Shown here in pieces: positions 18,269 through 26,662 of a DNA stretch of 64,000 bases (the stretch's first letter is position 1; each line of letters starts with the position of its first letter). The notes under the pieces were generated by a model. That model had not been told where the DNA came from. It ran no database searches and saw only the letters and a program-made list of their open reading frames with translations. Made by a program: the position numbers and the translations under genes. The DNA is from Lachnospiraceae bacterium XBB2008 (GTDB lineage Bacteria > Bacillota > Clostridia > Lachnospirales > Lachnospiraceae), in NCBI GenBank assembly GCA_900102235.1, contig FMVL01000007.1, positions 124,001 through 188,000 on the forward strand, written 5' to 3'.

Positions 18269-18613
18269 TTACTTGCTGGATTCCTCTACTGCAGAGCCGG
18301 GCTTCTCAACCTGTACAATAGCTGACTTCTGCATCGGGATGCGGCAGTTCTTGTTATTGCCGAACTCTACGATCACGGTGTCGTCAGTAATATCAATGAC
18401 TACTCCGTAGAAGCCGGCGGTTGTCAGAACACTGTCACCCACCTCAAGTGAACTTAAAAGAGCCGTTTTCTTCTTCTGCTCGTTCTTCTGAGGACGGATC
18501 ATAAAGAAATAAAGAAAACCGATGATCAGTACAACGTAAACGACCATTATGATCCCGCCGTACGGATTGGAATTAGCTGTAGCATCTGCCGTTAATAAAA
18601 TTCCGGATAACAT
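18269..18613 (-). CDS. yajC: preprotein translocase subunit YajC
   Basis: 114 residues from the ATG at 18613. A single membrane helix (GGIIMVVYVVLIIGFLYFFMI) is followed by the conserved RPQKNEQKKK and a small soluble domain with LEVGDSVLTTAGFYGVVIDI. YajC associates with SecDF in protein export. The longer frame begins with a TTG inside the GGAGG, so the ATG 5 bases behind that ribosome site is preferred. In many bacteria yajC follows tgt; here guaA lies between, with a large palindromic region. Confidence 0.93.
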   Translation of the reverse strand: MLSGILLTADATANSNPYGGIIMVVYVVLIIGFLYFFMIRPQKNEQKKKTALLSSLEVGDSVLTTAGFYGVVIDITDDTVIVEFGNNKNCRIPMQKSAIVQVEKPGSAVEESSK

Positions 18614-18650
18614 ATAAACCTCCAAATCAAATGTGATAACAACTTAACAC

Positions 18651-18679
18651 ATTGTATATTAAAACTTGTTCTGACGCAA
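18651..18679 (-). promoter_or_regulatory. promoter of yajC
   Basis: On the minus strand TTGCGT (18679-18674) and TACAAT (18656-18651) with a 17-base spacer. A 12-base palindrome CAAATATATTTG (18677-18688) overlaps the -35 box and could be a binding site; nothing more supports this. Confidence 0.6.
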
Positions 18680-18732
18680 ATATATTTGATAAAGCGTTCT
18701 TTCACCTTTGGTCAGGAATAGATGGATTTTGG

Positions 18733-18781
18733 GAATTTATGACCCAAATCACCGTTTTCTAGTCGTTTGGGTCATAAATTC
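18733..18781. repeat. inverted repeat with perfect 16-base arms
   Basis: The arm GAATTTATGACCCAAA (18733-18748) and its exact complement (18766-18781) flank a 17-base loop. There is no T-run, so it is not a normal terminator. It lies in the yajC upstream gap (18614-19009), which has no supported gene. Confidence 0.7.
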
Positions 18782-18868
18782 GCTGTGGAACACATCAAAT
18801 CCGATGATCACTCAGCTCGATTACGCTTCGCTTCATCTCGCTGTATGTTGTCGCCAAGTACCTTACCA

Positions 18869-18989
18869 ATCAGGATGCGCACCGCTTCGCGGTGATTACT
18901 CAGGAAAAAGAAAAGACGCCCCTTCGTGCGAGCACGGGGGCGTCTTTTACTTTTTCCTGAGTAGGCACTTCGTGCCTGCGCATCCTGAT
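18869..18989. terminator. multi-hairpin palindromic element with bidirectional terminator core
   Basis: A perfect 13-base outer stem (18869-18881 with 18977-18989) encloses three hairpins. The left one has CACCGC-TTC-GCGGTG (18880-18894). The right one has GGCAC-TTC-GTGCC (18964-18976). The central long hairpin (18897-18921 with 18938-18963, one extra base) has a core GACGCCCC stem flanked by A-rich and T-rich runs on both sides. The core should end transcription of guaA. The extra stem and side hairpins are not needed for a terminator and give a four-way-junction shape. Confidence 0.75.
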
Positions 18990-19009
18990 CTTAAGTGTTT
19001 GGCTCGTTA

Positions 19010-19990
19010 TCACTCATACTCAATTGTTGCGCTCGGCTTGGGGGTGAAATCGTATAAAACGCGGTTTACCCCTTTAACTTCCGAAGTTATCCTGGAGACC
19101 AGATGCTGCATCAGTTCAAATGGGATATTCTCCACTTCAGCGGTCATCGCATCGGTCGTGTTGACTGCACGGATGATCACGCACCAGTCGAATGATCTTT
19201 CTCCGTTCTTGATACCGGTCGACTTGAAATCGGGAACAACCGTGAAATACTGCCATACTTTGCCCTCAAGACCGTTCTTTGCAAACTCTTCTCTGAGGAT
19301 CGCATCCGATTCACGAACTGCCTCAAGTCTGTCTCTGGTAATGGCTCCGGGACAGCGTACTCCGAGTCCGGGACCGGGGAACGGCTGTCTGTAGACCATA
19401 TTCGAAGGAAGTCCGAGTGCTTCACCTACTACGCGCACCTCATCCTTGAACAGGATCTTCACGGGTTCCACAAGTTCGAACTTCATGTCTTCGGGAAGGC
19501 CGCCTGCATTGTGATGAGCCTTGATGCCTTTCTCGCTCTCGAGGATGTCGGGCCAGATGGTACCCTGTGCAAGGAACTCGATATTGTCGAGTTTACGCGC
19601 TTCTTCGGCAAATACTTCGATGAACTCTCCGCCTATGATCTTTCTCTTGGTCTCGGGATCCGTCACACCTGCGAGCTTATCAAGGAATCTGTCAGTGGCA
19701 TCCACATAGACGAGATTGGCTTTCATCTGGTTCCTGAATACTTCGATGACCTGCTCAGGCTCTCCCTTACGAAGTAAGCCGTGGTTTACGTGTACGCATG
19801 TGAGCTGGTCGCCGACTGCTTTTATAAGCATGGCGGCTACTACGGAGGAATCAACTCCGCCGGACAATGCGAGCAACACTTTTTTGTCGCCTATCTGTTC
19901 GCGCAGTTCTTTGATCTGCTCCTCTATAAATGCATCTGCAAGTTCCTTCGTTGTGATGCGGACCATATCGTCCGGTCTTCTGTCTGCCAT
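19010..19990 (-). CDS. guaA: GMP synthase, ATP-pyrophosphatase and dimerisation domains only
   Basis: 326 residues from the ATG at 19990. The ATP-PPase signature LLALSGGVDSSVVAAM is near residue 40, and the C-terminal dimer domain runs from RQPFPGPGLGVRCPG to the end TPKPSATIEYE. It aminates XMP to GMP. Usual bacterial GuaA has about 510-525 residues with an N-terminal glutamine amidotransferase domain; here that domain is completely absent and no glutaminase gene is adjacent. This resembles the archaeal two-subunit form. The ATG at 19996 is only 1 base from the GGAGG, so the second ATG, 7 bases from it, is preferred. Confidence 0.9.
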   Translation of the reverse strand: MADRRPDDMVRITTKELADAFIEEQIKELREQIGDKKVLLALSGGVDSSVVAAMLIKAVGDQLTCVHVNHGLLRKGEPEQVIEVFRNQMKANLVYVDATDRFLDKLAGVTDPETKRKIIGGEFIEVFAEEARKLDNIEFLAQGTIWPDILESEKGIKAHHNAGGLPEDMKFELVEPVKILFKDEVRVVGEALGLPSNMVYRQPFPGPGLGVRCPGAITRDRLEAVRESDAILREEFAKNGLEGKVWQYFTVVPDFKSTGIKNGERSFDWCVIIRAVNTTDAMTAEVENIPFELMQHLVSRITSEVKGVNRVLYDFTPKPSATIEYE

Positions 19991-20014
19991 TTTCATTCCT
20001 CCATGTATTTAATC

Positions 20015-21148
20015 TTATTCTCCTGCCCTCATCGTTTCGAGGGATTCCTTCTTAAACTTTGAATAACTGCCTGCTTCTATCGCATCCCTTATCTCACCCA
20101 TCAGGTGATTGTAATAATAGAGATTATGAAGAACGCAGAACCTTAATCCGAGCATCTCTTTGGCCTTGAGAAGATGTCTGATATATGCCCTTGAATATCC
20201 TCCGGCACAGGCAGGACACCCGCAGCCCTCCTCTATCGGCCGCTCGTCGAGTTCGTACGCCGCATTGAAAAGATTAAGTTTGCCGTGATGCGTATAGACA
20301 TGTCCGTGTCTGCCGTTTCTGGTAGGATACACGCAGTCGAAGAAGTCTACTCCGCGGTCCACGGACTCCAGTATGTTCTCGGGAGTTCCCACTCCCATGA
20401 GATAAGTCGGTTTGTTCTGCGGAAGGTGAGGAACTGTCACATCCAGGATATGATACATCTCCTCGTTGGATTCACCGACAGCCAGCCCGCCGATCGAGTA
20501 TCCGGGTAGATCGAGTTCGGATATCATCTCGGCATTCTCAATACGGATATCCTCATAAACGGCACCCTGATTGATGCCGAACAGAAGCTGATCCCGGTTT
20601 ACGGTATCCTCAAGCCCGTTGAGCCTCTTCATCTCGTCCATGCAGCGGATGAGCCATCTGTAGGTGCGATCCACGGAGGGTTTCACATACTCCCGTGAAG
20701 CCTTGGATGGAGGACACTCGTCAAAAGCCATCGCTATGGTGGATCCGAGATTGGACTGGATGCGCATGCTCTCCTCAGGGCCCATGAATATCTTATGGCC
20801 GTCGATATGAGAGTTAAAAGTCACGCCTTCTTCTTTGATCTTTCTGATGGATGCAAGAGAAAAAACCTGAAATCCGCCGGAATCCGTCAGTATCGGGCGA
20901 TCCCATTTCATAAACTTATGTAAACCACCCAGTTTTTTTATCGTCTCATCTCCGGTCCTGACATGCAGATGATACGTATTGGAAAGTTCTATCTGAGTTC
21001 CGATATTCTTCAGATCATCAGTAGAAACGGCGCCTTTGATAGCCGCCACAGTACCGACATTCATGAATACCGGTGTCTGAACCGTTCCGTGTACCGTCTG
21101 AAACTCTGCACGTTTGGCACGACCGTCGGTCGCCAGTATCTTATACAT
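20015..21148 (-). CDS. tgt: tRNA-guanine (queuine/preQ1) transglycosylase
   Basis: 377 residues, normal length. It exchanges guanine 34 for preQ1 in GUN-anticodon tRNAs. The substrate-binding stretch DSGGFQVFSLASIRKI (near 90-105), nucleophile region VDFFDCVYPTRNGRHG and the zinc site CGCPACAGGYSRAYIRHLL (Cys, Cys, Cys) with a later His are all present. It begins one base after the VanY-type gene and is followed by guaA. Confidence 0.97.
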   Translation of the reverse strand: MYKILATDGRAKRAEFQTVHGTVQTPVFMNVGTVAAIKGAVSTDDLKNIGTQIELSNTYHLHVRTGDETIKKLGGLHKFMKWDRPILTDSGGFQVFSLASIRKIKEEGVTFNSHIDGHKIFMGPEESMRIQSNLGSTIAMAFDECPPSKASREYVKPSVDRTYRWLIRCMDEMKRLNGLEDTVNRDQLLFGINQGAVYEDIRIENAEMISELDLPGYSIGGLAVGESNEEMYHILDVTVPHLPQNKPTYLMGVGTPENILESVDRGVDFFDCVYPTRNGRHGHVYTHHGKLNLFNAAYELDERPIEEGCGCPACAGGYSRAYIRHLLKAKEMLGLRFCVLHNLYYYNHLMGEIRDAIEAGSYSKFKKESLETMRAGE

Positions 21149-22210
21149 TTACAGGTATTTCTCCCAGAATTCTTCCAGAGTGATAGATTCGTCATGCAGA
21201 ACCGAAGCTGCATTTTTTCCGACATAACGCAGATGCCAGGGTTCATATTCTATACCGGTGATATCTTCTTTTCCTTCGGGATAACGGATGATGAAGCCGT
21301 ATTCATGGGCATGCTCTGCAAGCCACTTACCGGCTGCGGTATCTCCGAATCCCGCGTTGAGCGATGAATAATTGTCACTGATCATATCGATGGCCAGTCC
21401 GATCTGATGCTCACTGGAGCCCGGGATCGTAACGGTCTGCGCGGCTACCTTATATGCTTCCATGTAGCTCATCCCCTGTGCGGTGTACTTGTTGACCTTA
21501 CGGTCAAAGAGCATCTGCTGCCGGGAATCATCACGATAAGGGGAACAGATAACAAGGTTAACGCCATCGTTAAGAGCAGCTTCAAGCATGCTGTACAGAT
21601 CGGGAATGATGCGTTCATCGCACTGCATCGCTCCCTTGATCGTACCGAGCGTAAAGTTATAATCTTCCGCGATGGGGTGATTCTTATTGACAAGAACAAG
21701 CTGCCAGTCATCCCTTGAAAACTGCGGATCTCCGTTCTTTTCTTCAACAGCCGCCTGATCGTCTTCAGTATCGGCCTGTTCGATTATCCCAACGATATCC
21801 GCACCGGATACGGTATCGAGTTCCGAGATATCATCGAGGGTCTCAGGGTCAATGAGTTCGATCTCATCGGGCTCTTCATCATCCTCGATCATGGTCGTAT
21901 CGATATCAGCCTCCACGGCAAGAGCCGCGGCACTGGCCTCGGTCTCATAGTAATATGATGTGACGTCATAGGTGAAATCGTACTGCCCGTCCCCCCATAT
22001 CACCGAACTGAAGGAACAGCTGACAAAAGCGAAAGTCATGGAAGCTATGACTACGATATATTTGTGCAGACCGGCTTTGAGATTACGGATAAGTCTGTCA
22101 ATGGCCAGCAAAATAACGCTCAAAACGAGCATGGGCATCTTGAGCCATTTATGTTTGCGGATCGTCCGCCTGTATAAACTTAAGACTTTGTCCTTGAATG
22201 TGATCTGCAT
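21149..22210 (-). CDS. D-alanyl-D-alanine carboxypeptidase, VanY/M15 family
   Basis: 353 residues from the ATG at 22210. A membrane helix sits at about 37-58 (IVVIASMTFAFVSCSF), then an acidic spacer (about 90-150) and a C-terminal M15 zinc peptidase domain. That domain holds SPYRDDSRQQMLFD, the zinc motif SSEHQIGLAIDM and EPWHLRYVG. It trims the terminal D-Ala of peptidoglycan stem peptides outside the cell. A longer frame begins with a GTG at 22234, but the predicted transcription start near 22237 would leave it almost leaderless, so the ATG is preferred. Its own promoter lies upstream, with tgt and guaA behind it. Confidence 0.88.
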   Translation of the reverse strand: MQITFKDKVLSLYRRTIRKHKWLKMPMLVLSVILLAIDRLIRNLKAGLHKYIVVIASMTFAFVSCSFSSVIWGDGQYDFTYDVTSYYYETEASAAALAVEADIDTTMIEDDEEPDEIELIDPETLDDISELDTVSGADIVGIIEQADTEDDQAAVEEKNGDPQFSRDDWQLVLVNKNHPIAEDYNFTLGTIKGAMQCDERIIPDLYSMLEAALNDGVNLVICSPYRDDSRQQMLFDRKVNKYTAQGMSYMEAYKVAAQTVTIPGSSEHQIGLAIDMISDNYSSLNAGFGDTAAGKWLAEHAHEYGFIIRYPEGKEDITGIEYEPWHLRYVGKNAASVLHDESITLEEFWEKYL

Positions 22211-22243
22211 TGCATGAATCCCGTTTGATAACACACCTATTTA

Positions 22244-22272
22244 AATATATCGTCACATACCCCCCTCGTCAA
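22244..22272 (-). promoter_or_regulatory. promoter of the VanY-tgt-guaA unit
   Basis: On the minus strand TTGACG (22272-22267) and TATATT (22249-22244) with a 17-base spacer. It lies in the divergent gap with aroC. Confidence 0.7.
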
Positions 22273-22273
22273 T

Positions 22274-22330
22274 AATATGTTGGGGAAAAATAGATGAAAA
22301 TTATTCTTCAGGCACAATATGTTGTGGAAA
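22274..22330. repeat. direct repeat in the divergent aroC/VanY promoter gap
   Basis: Two copies of AATATGTTG(G/T)GGAAA, at 22274-22288 and 22316-22330, are spaced 42 bases start to start, about four helical turns. The first touches the -35 box of the VanY-side promoter. The second overlaps a weak candidate -35 of aroC (TGGAAA at 22325, TACTAT at 22348, 17-base spacer). This is a plausible activator or repressor site shared by both directions; the regulator is unknown. Confidence 0.5.
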
Positions 22331-22391
22331 TGGATGACCATATATTGTACTATTGATTTAATGAGAAGTCAGATAAAAGGAAGGAAGGATT

Positions 22392-23492
22392 ATGGCCGGA
22401 TCATCTTTTGGTAACATATTCAGGATCACAACCTGGGGAGAATCCCACGGAAAAGCGCTCGGAGTCGTAATAGACGGCGTACCTGCGGGCCTTAAGCTGT
22501 CCGAATCGGACATTCAGCCTTACATGGACAGACGCGCTCCGGGTTCAAGTATGATCTCCACCCCCCGCAAGGAAGCCGATGAGGTCGAGATACTCTCCGG
22601 GACCTTCGAGGGAAAGACCACGGGATGTCCCATATCCGTCATGGTCCGCAATACATCCCAGCATTCTTCGGATTATTCGGCCATTAAGGACATATACAGA
22701 CCCGGTCATGCCGATTATACCTTTGATGCGAAATACGGCTTCAGAGATTACCGTGGCGGAGGCCGTTCATCGGGCCGTGAAACACTCTGCCGGGTGGCTG
22801 CGGGTGCCGTAGCAGCCAAATTACTCAAAGAGCTCGGGATCGATGTGTGTTCATACACCCGCTCGATCGGGCCAGTAAGCATAGATCCCGCCAATTTCGA
22901 CAGAGCACTCATCACCACTCTCCCGACCTGCATGCCCGATCAAGAAGCAAACGATAAGGCACTTGAATATCTTGAATCCGTCCGTTCAGAGGCTGATTCG
23001 GCCGGCGGTGTGATAGAAACCGTGATCTCCGGCATGCCTGCCGGAATAGGCGATCCGGTTTTTGACAAGCTCAGTGCCGATCTGGCCAAGGCGATAATGA
23101 GCATCGGCGCGATGAAAGCCCTGGAGTTCGGTGACGGTATCGGCGTGTCCTCTGCAAAAGGTTCGGAAAACAACGACGCATTCCGGATGGATGGAGATAA
23201 AGTCACAAAAGCGACCAATCACAGCGGCGGACTTCTCGGAGGCATGTCCGACGGTTCAGACATCATCATAAGAAGCTATGTAAAACCCACGCCGAGCATA
23301 TACAAAACTCAGGAAACGGTAACAAAAGATAACGAGGATACCAGGATAAACATAGAAGGACGCCACGATCCCATCATAGTTCCGAGAGCCGTGGTCGTAG
23401 TCGAGAGCATGTGTGCCATTACACTGGCTGATGCTCTTATGACAAATATGAGCGCAAGACTGGATTCACTTAAGACTTTTTACAGGCAATGA
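22392..23492 (+). CDS. aroC: chorismate synthase
   Basis: 366 residues, normal length. It converts 5-enolpyruvylshikimate-3-phosphate to chorismate with reduced FMN. The signatures GESHGKALGVVIDGVPAGL (near 17), PGHADYTFDAKYGFRDYRGGGRSSGRET (about 105-132, key Arg and His) and GMSDGSDIIIR (about 285) are present. It is the only plus-strand gene in the window. SD AAGGAAGG is close to the ATG. Its last 23 bases overlap the end of the convergent YwaF-like gene, with no terminator between them. Confidence 0.97.
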   Translation: MAGSSFGNIFRITTWGESHGKALGVVIDGVPAGLKLSESDIQPYMDRRAPGSSMISTPRKEADEVEILSGTFEGKTTGCPISVMVRNTSQHSSDYSAIKDIYRPGHADYTFDAKYGFRDYRGGGRSSGRETLCRVAAGAVAAKLLKELGIDVCSYTRSIGPVSIDPANFDRALITTLPTCMPDQEANDKALEYLESVRSEADSAGGVIETVISGMPAGIGDPVFDKLSADLAKAIMSIGAMKALEFGDGIGVSSAKGSENNDAFRMDGDKVTKATNHSGGLLGGMSDGSDIIIRSYVKPTPSIYKTQETVTKDNEDTRINIEGRHDPIIVPRAVVVVESMCAITLADALMTNMSARLDSLKTFYRQ

Positions 23493-24312
23493 CTATATCC
23501 CTTATGATCCAGGGAATATACATGATAAAAACCCCGATAACTGCCAGGCCGGCAAGTCCCAGGAGATAGAATTTCCCGAAATTGGACGCAAGCGCCTCAA
23601 GTACGGGGTTATTTTCTGTCCTTTTCAGGAAAAAGAAATTGGTATCGAACGCCACATCAAAGATGATCGCGGGTATTATCGTAAGTGCAAGGATAACAAA
23701 CACTTTCCATATATTCCAGATATGAGGTCTGTGTCCGTCCGCTATAACGAGTGAACAGAACACGGCAAGGAGTCCGTGAAAGAATACGGAATGCAGGTGG
23801 CTGAAATTATACAGGGGGCAGGCCTGCCATGAAGTCGTGATGAGAGCCACCCATGTGCCGGCAAGTCCGAATGCATACAGGAATTCCGCTATGTAGCCGT
23901 TCTTACGGAAAGCAAACCACAGAGCGATGAATATGTTTACTCCGCACAGATGAAAAGGAAGCGTCTCCATATCAAACTGTCCGGTCGCCAGGAAAACCAC
24001 ATCCTTCACGATCTCTTCCGCAGCTATGGCAACGGCAAGAACTATAAGCACTCTTCTGCGCTTGTCCTCATCACATTTTTTGTAAAAATGGCATGATATG
24101 AGACTTGCAAGAAGCGTAAGTCCCAGTTCCGCCAGATGCAGCGGACCGAACAGCTTAAACGCAACATGATCGTGCCCTTTAAGCGCTCTCATGTTGGTCG
24201 CGGTAAGCCAGAATTCATTTGTCCTGTCCGCGAATAAGTATACGCAGACATATATCAGCGCATACGCTGCAAGAGCAACGCATGCGCCTGTAATGATCTT
24301 ATTCTTATTCAT
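23470..24312 (-). CDS. YwaF/TIGR02206 family membrane protein
   Basis: 280 residues with about 7 membrane helices. The family pattern is visible: LPFHLCGVNIFIALW in the middle, a conserved HSVFFHGLLAV, and NFFFLKRTENNPVLEAL towards the end. The function of the family is not known. It is translationally coupled to the aldolase gene (TGATG overlap of one base) and ends inside the aroC 3' end on the other strand. Confidence 0.8.
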   Translation of the reverse strand: MNKNKIITGACVALAAYALIYVCVYLFADRTNEFWLTATNMRALKGHDHVAFKLFGPLHLAELGLTLLASLISCHFYKKCDEDKRRRVLIVLAVAIAAEEIVKDVVFLATGQFDMETLPFHLCGVNIFIALWFAFRKNGYIAEFLYAFGLAGTWVALITTSWQACPLYNFSHLHSVFFHGLLAVFCSLVIADGHRPHIWNIWKVFVILALTIIPAIIFDVAFDTNFFFLKRTENNPVLEALASNFGKFYLLGLAGLAVIGVFIMYIPWIIRDIVIACKKS

Positions 24313-25340
24313 CAGAAATTGTCGGAAAGTTCAATGTAGAATTGCTCGTAGTCTGTTCTTCCTGCTTCTATGCACTGGATAGCCGATCTCGGATGCTGGT
24401 TTAAGATACCCGTGAGCAGATACGGTACATCATATCCCCACTTAACACCGGATTCGCGAAGTGCAATGATATGCTTCTCGATAAAGATAAGGATCGGATC
24501 TATGTGATACTTGGGATTCTTTAAGAATCCAAGAAGTATCTCCAGCGGGCAGTTGCCTGCACCGCGTCCGAGGCTGGATACGGTAGCATCAAGATAATGC
24601 ACTCCAGCTCTCATGGCCTCGATCGTATTGGCAAATGCAAGCTGCTGATTATTGTGTGCGTGGATCCCGACGGTCTTACCGTATTTCTCCGCGATCTCCA
24701 CATATGCCTGGCATAAGGGATTGACCTGCTCGGGATAGAGCGATCCGTAGCTGTCAACAACATAGATCATGTCGACATTTGATCTGCAGACCTGCTCCAC
24801 AGCGGTCCTGATATCCTCATTCGTGGATTTGGATATCGCCATGATGTTACATGATGTCTCATATCCCTTGGCATGCGCATCTTCGATCATTGCAACAGCC
24901 GCAGGGATGGTATTGATATATGTAGCCACACGCACGAGATCAACGGGAGAATCCGCTCTGTCATGAATGTCTGTCTGATAGTCGCATCTTCCCACATCTG
25001 CCATGATCGACAGTTTGATACCTTCGGCTTTATCAGCCTGAATGATATCCTTAATATCCTCATCGGATGAAAACTTCCACTTTCCGAACTTGCTTTCGTC
25101 AAACATCTCCTTGGATGCACGGTAGCCGAATTCCATGTAGTCTACGCCGGCTTTGATGTTTGCCTGATACAGAGCTCTGGCAAATTCATCTGTGAAGAAG
25201 AAGTCATTGGTCAGACCTCCGTCTCTCAGGGTGCAGTCAACAACCTTGAGTTCGGGAAGGAAAGACATGAGATTTCTCTCTACCTTGCCGGAATCATCAT
25301 TTCCGAACAATCCCTTAACTGATAACTTATCTACTGACAT
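24312..25340 (-). CDS. DRE-TIM metallolyase family aldolase (HMG-CoA lyase/HOA aldolase-like)
   Basis: 342 residues. The DRE motif appears as VVDCTLRDGGLTND (about 33-46), the barrel continues with a His-rich TVGIHAHNNQQLAFANTIEAMRAG, and LDATVSSLGRGAGNCPLE completes the metal and active site seen in 4-hydroxy-2-oxovalerate aldolase, citramalate synthase and related enzymes. It lacks the regulatory C-terminal domain of LeuA-like synthases. The true substrate is unknown. It follows tyrS by 18 bases and precedes a YwaF-like gene, so the context does not help. Confidence 0.82.
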   Translation of the reverse strand: MSVDKLSVKGLFGNDDSGKVERNLMSFLPELKVVDCTLRDGGLTNDFFFTDEFARALYQANIKAGVDYMEFGYRASKEMFDESKFGKWKFSSDEDIKDIIQADKAEGIKLSIMADVGRCDYQTDIHDRADSPVDLVRVATYINTIPAAVAMIEDAHAKGYETSCNIMAISKSTNEDIRTAVEQVCRSNVDMIYVVDSYGSLYPEQVNPLCQAYVEIAEKYGKTVGIHAHNNQQLAFANTIEAMRAGVHYLDATVSSLGRGAGNCPLEILLGFLKNPKYHIDPILIFIEKHIIALRESGVKWGYDVPYLLTGILNQHPRSAIQCIEAGRTDYEQFYIELSDNF

Positions 25341-25358
25341 AATTCACCTCACCTGTTC

Positions 25359-26585
25359 TTAATCGACCGTGATCCTCTTAAAGTTCTTTTTACCCTTCTT
25401 AACTATAAAATCAGCGGAAGCTATCATATCTTTGGAGTAAGAAGCCGATATATCCGTGATCTTTTCATCATTAACGGAAACTCCGCCCTGCTCTATGGCA
25501 CGTCTCGCCTCACTTCTGGAAGTAACAAGTCCCGAAGCCACAAGGATTCCCATGATGTCTATGGAACCGTCCGTAAACTTATCATCGGCTATGCGTGCCT
25601 GAGGAATGTTGGCCGAATCGGCTCCTCCGGAGAAGAGCGCCGTTGCGGCTTCTTCAGCCTTATCGGCTTCTTCTTTTCCGTGAACAAGTTTGGTAAGTTC
25701 ATGTGCAAGTATCTTCTTGGCCTTGTTAAGATCCTCACCCTGCCATTTCTCCATATCGGCGATCTGCTCCATGGGCAGGAAAGTGAGCATCTTGATGCAC
25801 TTGATAACATCGGAATCTCCGACGTTTCTCCAGTACTGGTAAAAATCATACGGACTGGTCTTATCGGGATCGAGCCATACTGCGCCCTTCTCGGTCTTAC
25901 CCATCTTCTTGCCTTCAGAATTAAGAAGGAGCGTGATGGTCATGGCATATGCATCCTTACCGAGTTTCTTGCGGATCAGTTCAGTACCGCCTAGCATGTT
26001 CGACCACTGGTCATCCCCGCCGAACTGCATGTTGCAGCCGTATTTCTGATACAGCATCAGGAAGTCGTAGGACTGCATGATCATGTAGTTGAACTCAAGG
26101 AAGCTTAAGCCCTTCTCCATGCGCTGTTTGTAGCACTCGGCACGCAGCATGTTGTTTACCGAGAAACATACTCCGATATCCCGGATGAAATCTATGTAGT
26201 TAAGGTCACGGAGCCAGTCGGCATTGTTGATCATCATGGCCTTGCCGTCACCGAACTCGATGAACCTGCTCATCTGCTGCTTGAAGCATTCACAGTTATG
26301 ATCGATAGTCTCGGTGGTCATCATGGTACGAAGATCGCTTTTGCCCGAAGGATCTCCGATCATTCCGGTTCCGCCTCCGACAAGCGCTATGGGACGGTTT
26401 CCGGCAAGCTGAAGCCTCTTCATGAGGCACAGAGCCATAAAGTGGCCTACATGTAATGAATCCGCGGTAGGGTCAAATCCGATATAGAAAGTTGCCTTTC
26501 CGTTGTTTACCAGTTCCCTTATCTCCGCTTCATCGGTAAGTTGTGCGAGAAGTCCTCTCGCCTGTAATTCTTCAAATATTTCCAT
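25359..26585 (-). CDS. tyrS: tyrosyl-tRNA synthetase
   Basis: 408 residues, normal for TyrRS. It charges tRNA-Tyr. The class I signature 1 is FDPTADSLHVGHFMALCLMK (HVGH for HIGH), signature 2 is GKKMGKTEKG (KMGKT for KMSKS), and a C-terminal S4 RNA-binding domain (about 345-405) follows. SD is weak (GAGGATAAAGAG). The leader is only about 30 bases from the predicted start, so there is no room for a T-box, unlike many Firmicutes tyrS genes. Confidence 0.97.
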   Translation of the reverse strand: MEIFEELQARGLLAQLTDEAEIRELVNNGKATFYIGFDPTADSLHVGHFMALCLMKRLQLAGNRPIALVGGGTGMIGDPSGKSDLRTMMTTETIDHNCECFKQQMSRFIEFGDGKAMMINNADWLRDLNYIDFIRDIGVCFSVNNMLRAECYKQRMEKGLSFLEFNYMIMQSYDFLMLYQKYGCNMQFGGDDQWSNMLGGTELIRKKLGKDAYAMTITLLLNSEGKKMGKTEKGAVWLDPDKTSPYDFYQYWRNVGDSDVIKCIKMLTFLPMEQIADMEKWQGEDLNKAKKILAHELTKLVHGKEEADKAEEAATALFSGGADSANIPQARIADDKFTDGSIDIMGILVASGLVTSRSEARRAIEQGGVSVNDEKITDISASYSKDMIASADFIVKKGKKNFKRITVD

Positions 26586-26600
26586 CTCTTTATCCTCTTA

Positions 26601-26652
26601 GACGTAGATCACGTCACTTCAAAACTTTAGCTTTATTGCCACGTTTTGTCAA
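26601..26652 (-). promoter_or_regulatory. tyrS promoter with a small palindrome at the start site
   Basis: On the minus strand TTGACA (26652-26647) and TAAAGT (26629-26624) with a 17-base spacer. A short palindrome GACGT-AGATC-ACGTC (26601-26615) lies at the first transcribed bases and could be an operator or a 5' hairpin. Confidence 0.7.
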
Positions 26653-26662
26653 ATGCTTAATG

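Noticed and set aside
26586-26662. T-box leader ahead of tyrS
   Set aside because: Only 77 bases separate tyrS from the amidase and a promoter takes up much of it; the leader is about 30 bases.
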